Made by a program: the position numbers and the translations under genes. Below, one piece after another: positions 9,715-21,139 of a stretch of DNA of 64,000 bases (position 1 is the first letter of the stretch; every line of letters starts with the position of its first letter). Origin of the DNA: Xenopus tropicalis. Taxonomy: Eukaryota; Chordata; Amphibia; Anura; Pipidae. The stretch is taken from positions 138,075,047 to 138,139,046 of the forward strand of contig NC_030678.2 of the NCBI RefSeq assembly GCF_000004195.4. The letters are read 5' to 3'. The notes beneath the pieces were generated by a model that saw nothing but the letters and a program-made list of their open reading frames with translations, did no database searches and was not told the DNA's origin.

Positions 9715-10953
9715 TTAGGGCTTGCTGCCCTTGAGTTCTTCCATGTCCCTCTTTAACTCATCCACCTCCCCCCAGAGCTGGGCCAGCTTAGCCTTCATGT
9801 TGGCCAGGTCCTCCTGCACTGATGGTCCCGCAGGAGAACCTGGCGCCCAGCGCTTGGCCTGGGGGGAGTCCGGGGCCTGGGGGGAGAACCCAAGGGCCTG
9901 GGGGGAAACTGGGGGAGGAAAGAAGGGGGGGGTGTCTGGGGCCTCGGGGGACCCTGGGGCCTCGGGAACATATTCGGCCTCAGGGGCCTCTTCTGGCTCT
10001 TGGGCCGATGGTCCTGGGGCCTCTGGGGCCAGTTCTTGGGCCTCTGGGGCCGCAGGTCGGGCCGCTGGGGCCAGTAGTCGGGCCGCGGGGGCCGGTAGTC
10101 GGGCCGCGGGGGCCGGTAGTCGGGCCGCGGGGGCCGGTGGATGGGCCGTGGGGGCCGCTGGTCGGGCCGCGAGGGCCGGTAGAGCCTGCTGGGCTGGTAG
10201 AGCCTGGAGGGCCTGGGGTTGGGCCTGGGGAGGAGGCGCCAGCTGAAGTTCTGTGAAATAGTATTGCAAGCTCCCTGCTGCTTCCCCCCTGCTTTAAACT
10301 TATTTATGCATATGTATTTGAAAATAGATGTGTATATATATATATATATACAATACGAAATGCTGGGAAGCTGCACACCATAAGGAACAATAATACCTGG
10401 GTGCCTGTGGCAAAACAAAATCTAGACAGGCATGGGGTGACGGCACACACAGGATTTTCACAAGGAGTCACAAAGATGTGAAATAATATTCAGAGGTTTA
10501 TTGTGACCAACGTTTCAGTTCCTCACTGGCATTATGGTTGAACGTGATGGACGTATGTCTTTTTTCAACCAAACTTACTATGTTACTATGTTACTTTCAT
10601 CATCCCTGACATTTCTTACATTTGTACTTTAGTTCAAATTACTTGCTAAATCTTTTACTGAATGTATACTGTACAATACAAGTACAAGTACAAGTACAAT
10701 AATTACCTTCTGCAATTTCAGCTACCAGTTCTGGGCTCCTGCGCTTCAGGACGGACCACAGACGCTGGAGCTGGCGGGGGTCCACATCAAGGGCTAACCC
10801 GGCGAGCAAACCCTCTCTTAGCTCGCCCAGGATTGCCCTCTTCCTCTCGTGGACCCCTAAGTCCCCCAGCGGCGGGTCATCATATCCTGCACGCAGGAGC
10901 ACGCTGATAATGTAGCGCCTCTCCCCTGGAAGCAGATCCGAAACCCCAGGCAT
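9715..10953 (-). CDS. Myb/SANT-like accessory protein of a Harbinger-type transposon, two exons
   Basis: Read on the - strand, exon 1 (10953-10707) starts with ATG and encodes a basic helical domain of about 80 residues. Its ERRYIISVLLRAGYDD and QLQRLWSVLKRRSPELVAEI segments fit the Myb/SANT-like (trihelix-type) DNA-binding proteins that PIF/Harbinger transposons carry beside their transposase. It ends at a donor (GCAGAAG/GTAATT). Exon 2 (10250-9715) follows an acceptor (TTTCACAG) and stays in frame. It encodes a Pro/Ala-rich repeat region (residues about 90-160 of the joined product), a Pro-rich linker, and a C-terminal heptad-like helix (DLANMKAKLAQLWGEVDELK) before TAA. Joined length is 260 residues with no stop. 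It lies wholly inside the transposon at 8875-11627. No DDE transposase frame was seen. The splice model and domain name are inferences; the open frames and signals are visible. Confidence 0.6.
10060..10205. repeat. GC-rich 21-bp tandem repeat inside transposon exon 2
   Basis: About six variants of a 21-base unit (core GGGCCGCGGGGGCCGGTAGTC). On the - strand they encode a repeating Pro-Ala-Pro-Ala-Ala-Arg-Leu segment. The unit length is a multiple of three, so changes in copy number keep the frame open. Confidence 0.7.
10525..10597 (+). mobile_element. CR1 LINE 3' tail fragment
   Basis: Contains the Xenopus CR1-type 3' end: a 'gatggacgtatgtctttttt' segment followed by the repeated ATGTTACT tail. 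It lies in the predicted intron of the transposon gene. The same kind of tail, on the other strand, occurs at 22143-22190. Confidence 0.55.
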
Positions 10954-12648
10954 GGTCCTCTCAGTTTGGTGGCTGCAGGCTCAATGACACAAAATGGCCC
11001 CAAGTCGCACATGTCACGAGATTACAAAATCGCCACAAAATATCCGCAAGTCGCGAGATTACAAAATCGCGATAAAAAAAATCGACAAAATATACATAGT
11101 AATGTATTTTGCGCGACAAAATATTCACCGCTACAGTACAGTACATTATCGCGACAAAATATTCACCGCTATAGTACTGTATATTTTGGCGACAACATAT
11201 TCACCGCTATAGTACTGTATATTAGTAGCGAAATTCCATACATGCCAAGACTTAAGTAAAAGACTTAAGTAAAATTGAGTAAAAAGACACATACTTGAAT
11301 AAATAACACTGTAAGTCCATATTTTATTGCCAAAAACTAATTTACTGTACTTTTCTATAATTTTTCGCCTGCCTATAGTAGGTGTTAAATTTCGCATAGC
11401 CGAATGCGATATTTAGCGCGCAAAAGTTATAGTGAATCATGCAATTGTATTCTTTTCAGCGCGGAAATTAACGCATGCACTAAAACTAGCGTGAAAAATA
11501 CCGCATGCGAAAATGGCAACTTATCGCACGTGATAATATTATGGTGAATCGCGCGCTAGTTTTCGCATCTTTTTTACCGCAAAAAAAGCGTGCGATAATT
11601 TTTATCGCACTTTAGTGAATCGGGCCCTTTTTGTTCAGCATCTCTTCAGTTTGGAATTTCAGCAGCTATAAAGGTCCCAATTACCTGAGCAATCAGGCAG
11701 TGGTTTCAATGAGAAACAGGAATATGAATAGAAGAGGGCCTGAATAGTAAGATAAGTAAAAAAAAAGTAACAAAAACAGTAAAATTGTAGCAACACATAG
11801 CTAATGTTTTTTGGCTGCTGGGTCAATGACCCCCATTTGAAAGCTGGAAAGAGTCAGAAGAAGAAGGCGAATAATTGATGAACTATAAAAAAATTAATAA
11901 TGAAGTCCAAGTTAAATGTTGTTTAGAATTGGACATTCTATAACATATTAAAAGTTAATATAAAGGTGAGCCACCTTTTAATTGTATTCAGCAGTGGTTA
12001 AAGACAACTTGCAGGAATGCATGAAATTGATTTTCAGGTTAATGCATAATTACTGTGGAGCATTTGCCAATATGTCACCATACGTAATTATTTTGTTTTC
12101 CTTGCTATTCCATCACAACATTTACACACAAGAGGACTCTACAGACACCAGAAATCTCAATTTTTAATCTCTTTTTTAGGTACTACAATGTTGTTAGGAT
12201 CTTCTTTTTCAGATATTTTTTTAAAGCTATCTTTGCCCTTGTGTATATACCTGTAAAAAGGTCAACCTTTCCTTTAATGGAGAGGACTGCCATTGTTCCT
12301 TCACTTTTGAAGGAAGTGTTTGTGTGAATTTTGTCATAAACACATAAACAGCTTCAAATACCTTCACACCAAAGGAAGTCTCAGCTTTGGTGATAACCCA
12401 AGCTTAGAGTGTTTGAAAAGAAGAAAAAAAAGAGTGTAGATTCCCAGTTAGCTGATTTTCAAATTATTAAAAAAATGAAAACAACTGGCTTTAGCTGGTT
12501 TGCATGTAGCAGTGCTGCCTTGGAGCCTAAAATAAACTTTGTAGTAGAAGCTGCTGCTGGGATTCTAGCTAGAAGTTGCTGAGCCCCTCAATGAAATCAT
12601 TTTACTCTCCATTCCCTCAAACCTATAGAAAATATGTGTTCTCCACAC

Positions 12649-13028
12649 TTAAAGTGGTGGTTTACCTTTAAGTTAACTTTTAGTATGTTTTATATCTAGA
12701 AACTTTGCAATTGGTGTGCATTATTTATTTGTTTAGTTTTTGGTTTTCTTTTCTGTCTCTTTCTATCTTTCAGATAGACAAAAACTATTTCTCTCTGAGG
12801 CCACAATTTTATTGTAATTGTTACTTTTTATTACTTATCTTTTAATTCAGCCCCTCTCCTATTTCTGTTCCAGTCTTTCATTCAATCACTGCCTGGTTGC
12901 TAGGGTAAATAATAAGACTAGCAACCAACTAAAATTCCAAACTGGAGAGCTGCTGGGCAAAAAGCTAAATAACTGAAAAAACTTACTTTATACTAAAAAT
13001 TATTTTAAAGGTGAACTACCCCCTTTAA
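12649..13028. mobile_element. T2-type MITE, complete
   Basis: TTAA-bounded, about 380 bp. The inverted ends are TTAAAGTGGTGGTTTACC and GGTGAACTACCCCCTTTAA. It belongs to the same family as 36047-36507 and the split copy at 8760-11981. Confidence 0.75.
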
Positions 13029-14225
13029 TGTTCTGCAGCTGTCACAGTAAGTGCAGCCAAACAATTATTATTATTAGCAAGTATGTGTACAATATATTCC
13101 ATAGTACACTGTACAATTATTTAAGCAATCATTTTTGAATCTACAAAACTGATTTGTTTGTCTACAACTACATTCCTTTCTGCTGTTAAATGAACCTGTC
13201 CATCGGCTTCCACATCCAAACAAAGTATCCCATGGGATGACCCAAAACTGAAATGATAAGAAAAAAAGGTAGAGGAAAATAGGAATGGTTATATAGAACA
13301 GCGTACACAGGACAGTTGTTTTTAATATCCCTCATGCCACGTGTAAATCTGTGTTTTTGATTGCACCAAGTTGCATACAATCTGATTTCAGTGCAAGTCT
13401 ACGGTTGCGACTGCTTGGTGTTCCTGATCTGATTTTATGGGAGCAAATTAAGCTAATGCTATTGCATTTGAAAAATACATGTACATAAGGCCTTAGCCAT
13501 GACAGTCTTATTTTTATTAAGACTTTTTAATACACCATACCATACTCGCTGGTGTTTTTCAAAGCTAAAAAGGTGTCCATGCCAATCTGAGTAAAAGAGT
13601 TCTTCAGATATATTAAAGCTGCCCAATTAATACAGCATGTGCTACGAATCATGAGATACATACAACAGTTATGATATACACATTTTCAGACACAAATCAA
13701 GCTACCCAGCCTATGACTTAAAATATATTGTATACAGTTCCATGCTTTCTATTTTGTCCAATAAGCTATAGTACCAAAATGCAACTAACAATAGATGGGA
13801 GAAGCACACAGTCAGATGGTTGTAAAATGTAGTTGGACGATCAGTATGTAATACAGAGAAATACTTCACCCAAAATAGTGTTTGAAATACTTGCTAATGG
13901 ACTATGAAAGACTCTTTTTATTATAGTGAATTATGAAAAACTACTAAAGTTATACACACATAATCTAAATAATAATGTATTTAATCATAAAAATCCATTT
14001 GCAAGATCATGCTCCATTTAAATGCATTCTAAAGAGAAAAATGGGAGGGACCCAAGTTACAAAGGTGAGTAAGGGTGTGAGGGGGGCGTGAAGGGGATAG
14101 GAGTGGTCATTGAGTAGGCTTTATACCTTTAAGATCTGTCACTTGCAATTCCAAGAGACTACATTTCAAACTGGCACAGAATCAGTGAGAGCTCAGTCCT
14201 AAGTTACTTTGCTACCTTCTGTTCT

Positions 14226-14472
14226 CTTTCTCTCTTCTCCTTTTTTTTACTTTGTTGACAGCCCTAGTAGGGGCCTTTTGTTACCACCCCAGCCAATGAA
14301 AGCATTTTACGACAGAGAACAGTTGGGATATAAAAAGGAGTCCCTTTGCCTAGTGCATGATCTGTGGTTGCCTACCCCTCCCCTTTAGAGACCTGCAGAA
14401 GGCAGCTGTCCTCTGTGCAGCAGCAAAAGCCTACAGCCAGCAGCCCCACTCTGGACATTCACAAGTGAAGAA
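14226..14472 (+). promoter_or_regulatory. gdf11: gdf11 copy 2 core promoter and 5' leader
   Basis: Carries the same CCAAT box (14293-14297) and TATA box (14339-14346) with the same spacing as copy 1. The leader has only two CAG units, followed by AAAAGCCTA in place of the longer CAG run of copy 1. As a result the upstream ATG at 14357 is out of frame and its reading frame overlaps the main start. If transcripts begin upstream of 14357, this would act as an overlapping uORF. Promoter activity is inferred. Confidence 0.75.
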
Positions 14473-14872
14473 ATGCTGCCTCAGCTGTGTCCTCTGTTCC
14501 TCTGCATGCTTGTCCTGTCAATGGAGTTCTCCAAAAGCAAAGGAGAGGCTATCCAGCAGAAGGGATCTCTGCAGGTGGAGCTCACATTGGGAGAGAGTGA
14601 GGAGCAGGATTGCCCCGTGTGTACGTGGAGGAAACACAGCAAAGAAATGAGATTGGAGAGCATCAAATCTCAGATCCTGAGCAAACTTAGGCTGAAAGAA
14701 GCCCCAAACATCTCCCGGGAAATAGTGAACCAGCTGCTGCCTAAGGCACCCCCTCTTCAGCAGATACTGGATCAGCATGAGTTTCAGGGAGACTCTTTCC
14801 AGCACAACACTTTCCTGGAGGAGGATGAGTACCATGCCACTACAGAGACTGTCATAAGCATGGCACAGGAAA
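14473..14872 (+). CDS. gdf11: gdf11 exon 1, copy 2 (signal peptide and N-terminal propeptide)
   Basis: Second copy of the GDF11 first coding exon, in the same orientation and 10,355 bases downstream of copy 1. It has the same 400-nt length, the same phase-1 end and the same GTAAGT donor (14873-14878). Four coding differences from copy 1 were found by eye: Ser3 to Pro and Val85 to Ile, plus two silent changes (Ser16 and Glu36). Signal peptide, CPVC motif, NIS sequon, latency helix and the Gly106-Asp107 site are all intact, with no stop or frameshift. The exon looks functional. Which copy splices to the downstream exons cannot be decided here, since no exon 2 or 3 was recognised up to the window end. 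An assembly duplication of two alleles is possible, but the heavily diverged flanks argue against a simple one. Confidence 0.93.
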
Positions 14873-15299
14873 GTAAGTGTTTTTTCTCTTTCATCTCCAG
14901 CAGTGGGCAGTTGCAAACCCTCTCATATTACAGGTATGTGGCATTCAAGCCAGTGTAATAATTTTATAAACTAAACCTGCCACTTTACATTGCTCATTCA
15001 GCTGACACAGATCTTATCACAGTAGCCTAAATGTTTACATTTTGATTCCTTTGTATTTATTCTATTTAGCCAAATATCAGCCCAAAACTGATAGCATGAC
15101 CTAGACAAATGCTGATTCAGACAATTTTTAGTTCAATTTTGCCCCTTTGGACCTTTCTGCTCATGCGCAGTATTTGCTGATTTTGTGTAAATTTCATAGG
15201 GCTACTGCTTTTAACTCTTCATTACTAGGAATGGCACACAGATTTCAAATATGTATGCCTCTAAACTCAATCCTGTCTATGGTCACCTCTGCAAAAGAA

Positions 15300-16740
15300 A
15301 TTCTGAAAACACCAAGGTATATATATATGTATATAATCCAACAATAGGTGCACTTAAATAACCAAATATCAATTGCCCCAGTCCATGGAATATGTAGAAT
15401 TCATAGCAAAAGAATTAACTAGCACATGTAGGGTTTCACAGAAAAAAATAAAAAATAGCTTTATTCAGTGTTTATTCGCCATGAGCCTTCATTAGGAACT
15501 CCAACACTGTGTATCAAGTGAAATTTAAACACAAAAAAGCTCCAAAAACCAGACCCACCTCCGGTAGAACACGGCACTCATGTGAATGATCTCTGAGTAG
15601 AAAAAAAACACACCTATAGTTCCATGACCTCATAATTTGTAAAACTGTGATATAATGTGCATACATGAACAACATATTGAGTTAAAAATATATACAAGTA
15701 ATAATATGATATATTTATAACTTACAGTGTTATACAGTGTTACTTCTGAAGCAATGGCTTAGATCATAACCATAGCAAACAAGCAGCAGATCTGTTCTTG
15801 TTTTTTAAGAGACATCCCATATTTACTCACATCAAAGGTAATGTAAAAAGCCCACAACCCCACGCTCACCTGAAACTGACCTGTGACCAATACTAGCTAT
15901 ATATCTATATATATAAAGTAGCTAAAGGTATTTTAAATATAGCTCTTTAGGAATCAATAAAATTAACTCTCATGAAATGCTGTAATTAGAACCTTTTTCA
16001 CATTGCCAAAACACCTAATTAAGCTTTTTGTGAAACTGAGATTTATTCTGTACATTAAAAAAATAAGATAGATTACTATCATTAGACATCATAGGTTGTA
16101 TTTTAAAAGGTGGAAAATTACTGCCTGTCACTGGAATTGAAACTGTATGATACAAAGTGTGTATGTAGTTATGTAGTGTATTTTGAGTAATAAATCTGCC
16201 TGCTTATACAATTGAGTCATTTTCAACTAAATTCTGTAACTATCTGAAGTATCTTAAACTCCTGTGCAATTGCATCTACCAAAACAGAAAACCATGTAGT
16301 GTATGAGATGTTGCCATTGTACTTTGCCTTTGATTTCAGGGGCATCTAATAAAAAGTGGGTGGTTGGTGCACAGCAATCAGGTTTACAATCTAAGAATTA
16401 TTTGACACAGTCTGACATGTTGCCCTTTTTATAATTTATTTTGCCCCTTTTAACAAGCCTACCTGTTAAATTGTTTTTGTGTTGTTTCAAATGGTATTCT
16501 TACATTTGCACAATTATTCTGTAAATAAATATAAAAGGTTGCCATGCATGAGGGCTTTTAAGTAAAACTTGTCCTACTTACTTCATCTTGCTGTATTCCT
16601 TTATTCTGCTTCCTTTATTATTTCGTTTTTTCTTGTTTCCTGCCTTCCTATTTGTTCCTCCCCATCGCTAACACTCAGCCTTTTAGCCTTTCCTATTCTC
16701 TTCCTACTTCTGTGCTGTTTTGTTTCTCTTCCCCTTTTAT
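15300..16740. other. No gene seen
   Basis: Unassigned AT-rich DNA. The 15410-15600 stretch looks like a dispersed repeat but could not be named. Confidence 0.4.
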
Positions 16741-17740
16741 CCTCGGGTCACTTCTGTTAGTTTTTTCTCTTTTATCGTGTGCAGTAAAACACAAAGTGAC
16801 TGGGGATACCCCCATGGGATACTTTTCATTGGTTGTGGGTGGAGATGGACAGATCCATTTGGCAACAATAAAGGAATGTGACTGGAAACAATATCTACTG
16901 CTTTGCAGGTCTTTGCAGCAGAAGGTATTGGAAGTGCAAAAAATTACCTGACTGCACTTACTGCAAATACCAGAAATGGGTGAACTTTGTGTGAGGCGCA
17001 ATGATAGATTCTAAACAATGCCACCTGTATGTGTAGATAAGGGATCACAGGCAAATAAATGCATATATTTTGTGACCCTTTAATGTGGTTAATGCTTTTT
17101 TAGCATCTTTATGCATTAATATACAAATTCATCCATTTTGTCTATCTATCTAGCCGTCTGTCTGTCTATCTATCTACAGTTGCCTCATTACCAAATATAT
17201 CTTTATGAAATCTGTTCTATTAATTTATTTCTTTGATCCATTCTTCTTTCTATCTCTTTATGCATTTTTGTATTTGCTAATCTGCCAGCCTGTCTATCTA
17301 CCTGTTTTTGTTTGATCTATTAATTTGATCTATTCATTATTCAGTTGTAAAATCATTCTTAAACTATACTGTAGTTTATTTTCACCATCTATATTTTTCT
17401 ATCTACTCTTTTTAATGCTAGTTTTCGCTTTCTCTTCTGTGTGCCACATGTTCTGGCAGTTTTCTTCTGCACTTTCTTTTTGCTCTTTATCCCTTTTGCT
17501 ATTTCCATGGTTTATCCTCTCTTATACTCTTGCTCCTTCAGCTCACTCTGGAGCTACTTCACGCTCCTTCTTTGTTATACTCGGGTCACTTCTGTTGGTT
17601 TTTCTTTTTTAGCCTGTGCAGTAATAACAATGAGTGGCCGTGGTTACCCCATGGGGTCCCTGTGTTGTCCTTTTCATTGGTTTTGGGAGGAGATGGACAG
17701 ATCCATTTGGCAGTGTTAAAAGAATGTGACTGGCAGGCTT
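16740..17740 (+). repeat. Diverged tandem duplication, about 0.84 kb period
   Basis: The segment at 16740-16895 ('ctcgggtcacttctgtt' through 'ggagatggacagatccattt' and 'aatgtgactgg') recurs at 17578-17735. Both carry an acceptor-like pyrimidine tract and CAG before the shared part. The second copy has about 11 extra bases in the middle, which breaks any common reading frame, so the unit is probably not coding. A faint third relative may lie at 17820-17870. Confidence 0.6.
17133..17178. repeat. Imperfect (TCTA/TCTG)n microsatellite
   Basis: Runs of TCTATCTATC and GTCTGTCTG, with further TCTATC/TTTATC words scattered to 17310. Confidence 0.7.
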
Positions 17741-17744
17741 TCTA

Positions 17745-19540
17745 ATCCCTTATGTCTATTCCAACTCATGCTAAAAAGCTAAACATTATGATGCCCTTAT
17801 ACACATTACTTCATTGCAGAATTTAACTCATTGTTGGGTAACAGGATTCCCCTCATGGTGCCCATGTTGCCACACTTTACTACTTGTCACGTGCTGCTGG
17901 ACCCATTTTTACATTTTATTAATTCTTTCCCTATTCAGTTATAAAGACCAGTTGGAAGGGCAAGAAAACTTTAATACTGCCAATAAATTCAAAAACACTT
18001 CTGATTTTAAATCTTGAAGGAATATTTGTTCTCACCAGGGTCACACAAAAAATGTTTATGTATTGTAAACTGCTATTTATCCCACCTTTACAATTAACTA
18101 CCCTTTCTGCATTGCGCAAATTTCTTGTTCACCTTTGCTCATGCCACTGTGCCCTGTTTCTGTGCTGCTCCCATGAGTTGTTGCTCGTCAGGAGTGATCC
18201 ATATCCAAATGCCAGAACTTCATTTGCATCCCATATGCCCTCACACAGCTCTCCCCATCAACTGATCACTTTTGTGATATATCAAGGATTTAATGAATTA
18301 TCTAACATCGTTCTTCCCCCTTTGAGCCACATTGAGTACTAAGCTGGTCAGGCAAGTGCTACTTAGGTTAGACTTTAATTTTCTTTAAGATATGGTGGTT
18401 AAATTTTTGTTGTTTTCAACATTATCTCTGGAAGTTCTTTTCTTTTCCTTGCTAGCAACATGCTGCACAAATTATGCCCTTACTTCATGCCCTTGCTGTT
18501 ACTTACTATTAACCAACTTTGGTAGAGTAAACAAAGAAATAGGCCAAGAGTTTCAGGGAGCTTCAGGGGATTTTGCTATCTGTCCCTGGAAGCTGTAGTG
18601 TTTTGGAAGGAAGAAACAGACCAGACAATCCATTCTAGTGGTTCAGCTTACATACTGGAGCTCACTTTCCACAGGAAGGCTGTCCTTTGGAAAGGTATTT
18701 AACTGTAGTAAAAATGTTAGGGAGGTCTCTTTGAGCAGGGCACAGAGCAGGAAAGATACCTGCCTGTGTAAGGAACTCTCAGAAAGGCTTCCATAACATG
18801 CTAAAAGTTAACGTAAAAGTGAACTATGCCTTTAAATTGTTACTCATTGAATAATACAGTATAAAATATAAAGTAATATATTAAGCAAGTGTTCAACTAT
18901 TCTCTTGCATTATGATGTGACAGTAAAAAATTAAATTCTATAAAAGACAAAAGGGTAAGCAGAAGAAAAGGAAAGGAGAAGAGGTGAGAAGCATTGTGTG
19001 GGGATAGGTAGGGAGAGATTCAGTTGTTAAGAGTGGGTTTTTACTTACCAAGATAAGCTACAATATATCAAATATCTTGGGTTCAAGGGCTCATAGATCA
19101 GGTTGGATTGGTATTGTTTTTATAGTGTAGGACCTAGAGGCTAATGTGTCTGAAAATGTAAGGCCAACCTTATTTATAAGGCTAGCTTGCAAGAGCTTGC
19201 ATGAATGGATTACTTGGTCCCTATACAAAATGATTGAAACACAATAATGCCCCTGACCTAGTGGAATGCAGTCATTCAAATGACTGACACCATGTACTAA
19301 TCTTAACCTTAACTACTATGCTGCTAGGCTAGTAGGATTTGGAGAGTGACAAGGTATGGAATTACAAGACCAACTTACTAACATGCAGGTAAATACTAAA
19401 TTCAACCATCTACCACTAGTGCAATGTAGTACTAAATTCCATACCCTTGAACATATCACTTTTCATATAAATAAAGCTTTTTCATTATAAATATATACAT
19501 TTCTAGTAGTATGTGGCATTGAATGTTTCCATATAGAAAA
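17745..19540. other. No gene seen, one T2 right-end fragment
   Basis: The fragment at 18797-18836 ('catgctaaaagttaacgtaaaagtgaac' ending in TTTAAA) is a T2 right end. The remainder is unassigned. Confidence 0.45.
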
Positions 19541-19770
19541 AAACTACCATTTTAGATGCTAAATTTCACCCTATGCATTTGTGAGACACTGTGCTCACAC
19601 ACAAACTAAAAGCACACCCATATTAGGTTACATCAGCCAATGAATGGACAGAGCTGCTTCCTGTTAGAACCAACATCACTTCTTGTCAGGTGATCAGTGA
19701 GGGAGCACATAACATCACAGAATTATCTCGAGGTACAAGTTAAAAAAAAGAGCAATATTCACTGATAGGA
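19540..19770 (-). mobile_element. Fragment of the T2-like family seen at 54824-55313
   Basis: Shares, in opposite orientation, segments such as 'cagccaatgaatggacagagc' with the 54.8-kb element ('gtccattcattggctga'). No ends are left. Confidence 0.45.
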
Positions 19771-19859
19771 ATATGCTAGGTTGATATGATTTATTAAGGC
19801 TGGTATTTGTTCCTAGTTTTCTATATGATGTTTTCATTTTCCTATGTTTATCTCCTCTT

Positions 19860-20172
19860 CAATTAGGAATTTGGAATTTCAGATGCTATCTGGTTGCTAG
19901 TGTCTTGTTTACCTTAGCAACCAGGAAGGGGGTTAAATGAGAGACTAGAATATTAATAGGAGAGAGACCGAATAGAAAGATAAGTAATAAAAAGTAACAA
20001 TAATAATAAAATTGTAAGATCACAGAGCAATCGTTTTTGGCTGCCGAGGTCAGGGACCTTTATTTGAAACCTGGAAAGATGTAGAAGTGAAAGGCAAATT
20101 ATTCCAAAACTCTAAAAAATAAATAATGAAGATCAATTGCAAAGTTAATGTAAAGGTGAACCACCTTTTTAA
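19860..20172 (-). mobile_element. T2-type MITE, one end missing
   Basis: Ends with GGTGAACCACCTTTTTAA and has the family interior in reverse ('ctggttgctagtgtc', 'cagcc..'). The left side stops near 19865 without a terminus. Confidence 0.6.
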
Positions 20173-20649
20173 GACTTTGCATATGTAGTCAAATTGATTA
20201 AACACCTTTTTAAACCATCTAAAAGTATAATCTCTCTAGTTATGTAGATCTTTTCACCTGTGTACAACATGGATCTCTCATTCCTTTTAAAGCATGCTGA
20301 TGTATTATGTGATAACCTTGTGGAGGAAGGTGGCTATATCACAGTTTACGTAGGAGCAGTAACCCATAGCAACCAATCAGCAGGTAGAATTTTTTGGTTA
20401 CTTTTTTACAAGCAAACATCATAGTGGTTATCTTAATTAGTTATTGTTTTATTATTACAGAGAAAAAAATGTAAATTTGATTAAAGTTGAGTGTATGGGT
20501 GATGGCCTTTTCATAATTTGGAGATTTCTGGATAATAGTTTTCCGAATAATGGATCCTATATTAAGCCACACATCCCTTTTCATCATTTTTGCACATACA
20601 GCCAAAATTAAACTTGTTTTAAAAATAATTCTAGGTATTATAGCTTTAT

Positions 20650-21136
20650 TTAAAGAAGAACTAAACCCTAAAAATAAATATGGCTAGAAATGCCATATTT
20701 TATATACAGACTGTACTACACCAGCCTGAAGGTTCAGCTGATTTAGGCCTTCATAGTTGTTGCAGGAGTTTCCCACTTGCTCAGTGTGCTCTGGGCAGCT
20801 GTTGAGAAGCTATGCCTAAGGATTTTTGCTAATTATCAAGCAGAAAATGAGGCTGGCCTGTCATATAAGCTGATGCTATAGTGTGGATTATTAAATAACC
20901 ATGCTATATATCATGACATTTATAATCTATATATACAGTTTATATTCCCTAAGATCAGAAAGTTACAGCAGCACAGAGCATGTGCAGTGAATCAGCAGGA
21001 AAAACATGGGGGGCTACTGGAAGAATCTTCAGAGACACAGATCTTCCCTGCTAACTGGCTGTAATTGCCTTGGACTGGTACAGGTACAAAACATAATGTA
21101 CAACATTTCTGGCTTACTTCTTTAGTTCTCCTTTAA
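20650..21136. mobile_element. T2-type MITE, second family, complete
   Basis: TTAAAGAAGAACTAAACCC at the left and TTTAGTTCTCCTTTAA at the right. The interior ('gctcagtgtgctctgggcag', 'gcacagagcatgtgcagtga') recurs at 40400-40885 and, in part, at 63510-63607. Confidence 0.75.
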
Positions 21137-21139
21137 ACC

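Larger units (their letters stand above)
8875..11627. mobile_element. PIF/Harbinger-like DNA transposon, transposase-less
   Basis: Bounded by 23-bp perfect terminal inverted repeats beginning GGGCCCGATTCACTAAAG, with GCATGCG-rich subterminal sequence on both sides (8900-9090 and 11400-11600). Length is 2753 bp. The immediate flanks (ATA and TTT) are each one base from the TTA target expected for Harbinger elements, so the duplication is not clean. The interior holds the two-exon Myb/SANT-like gene on the - strand, a CR1 tail in its intron, and an ATTCACCGC-rich tandem stretch (11120-11220). A shorter relative with the same ends sits at 27488-28089. Confidence 0.7.
8760..11981. mobile_element. 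T2-type MITE split by the Harbinger-like element
   Basis: The left part (8760-8874) starts TTAAAGAGGTTGTTCACC and the right part (11628-11981) ends with the matching GGTGAGCCACCTTTTAA terminus. The interior sequence resumes across the insertion, compared with complete relatives at 12649-13028 and 36047-36507. T2-MITEs carry TTAAAGG-type ends and TTAA targets. Confidence 0.65.
13970..15300 (+). repeat. Duplicated block B, gdf11 copy 2 and flanks
   Basis: Direct repeat partner of 3600-5520. Upstream similarity begins near 13975 and is interrupted by small indels. It rises to near identity from about 14240 to 14965 and decays again after that. Confidence 0.8.

Noticed and set aside
9722..10256. 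Long + strand open frames over the GC-rich repeat
   Set aside because: Glycine-rich shadows of the - strand Pro/Ala exon. The - strand has splice signals and a partner exon.
16569..17745. Duplicated exons of a protein gene sharing a GGDGQIHLA segment
   Set aside because: An 11-base indel within the shared block puts the two copies in different frames, so coding conservation is not supported.
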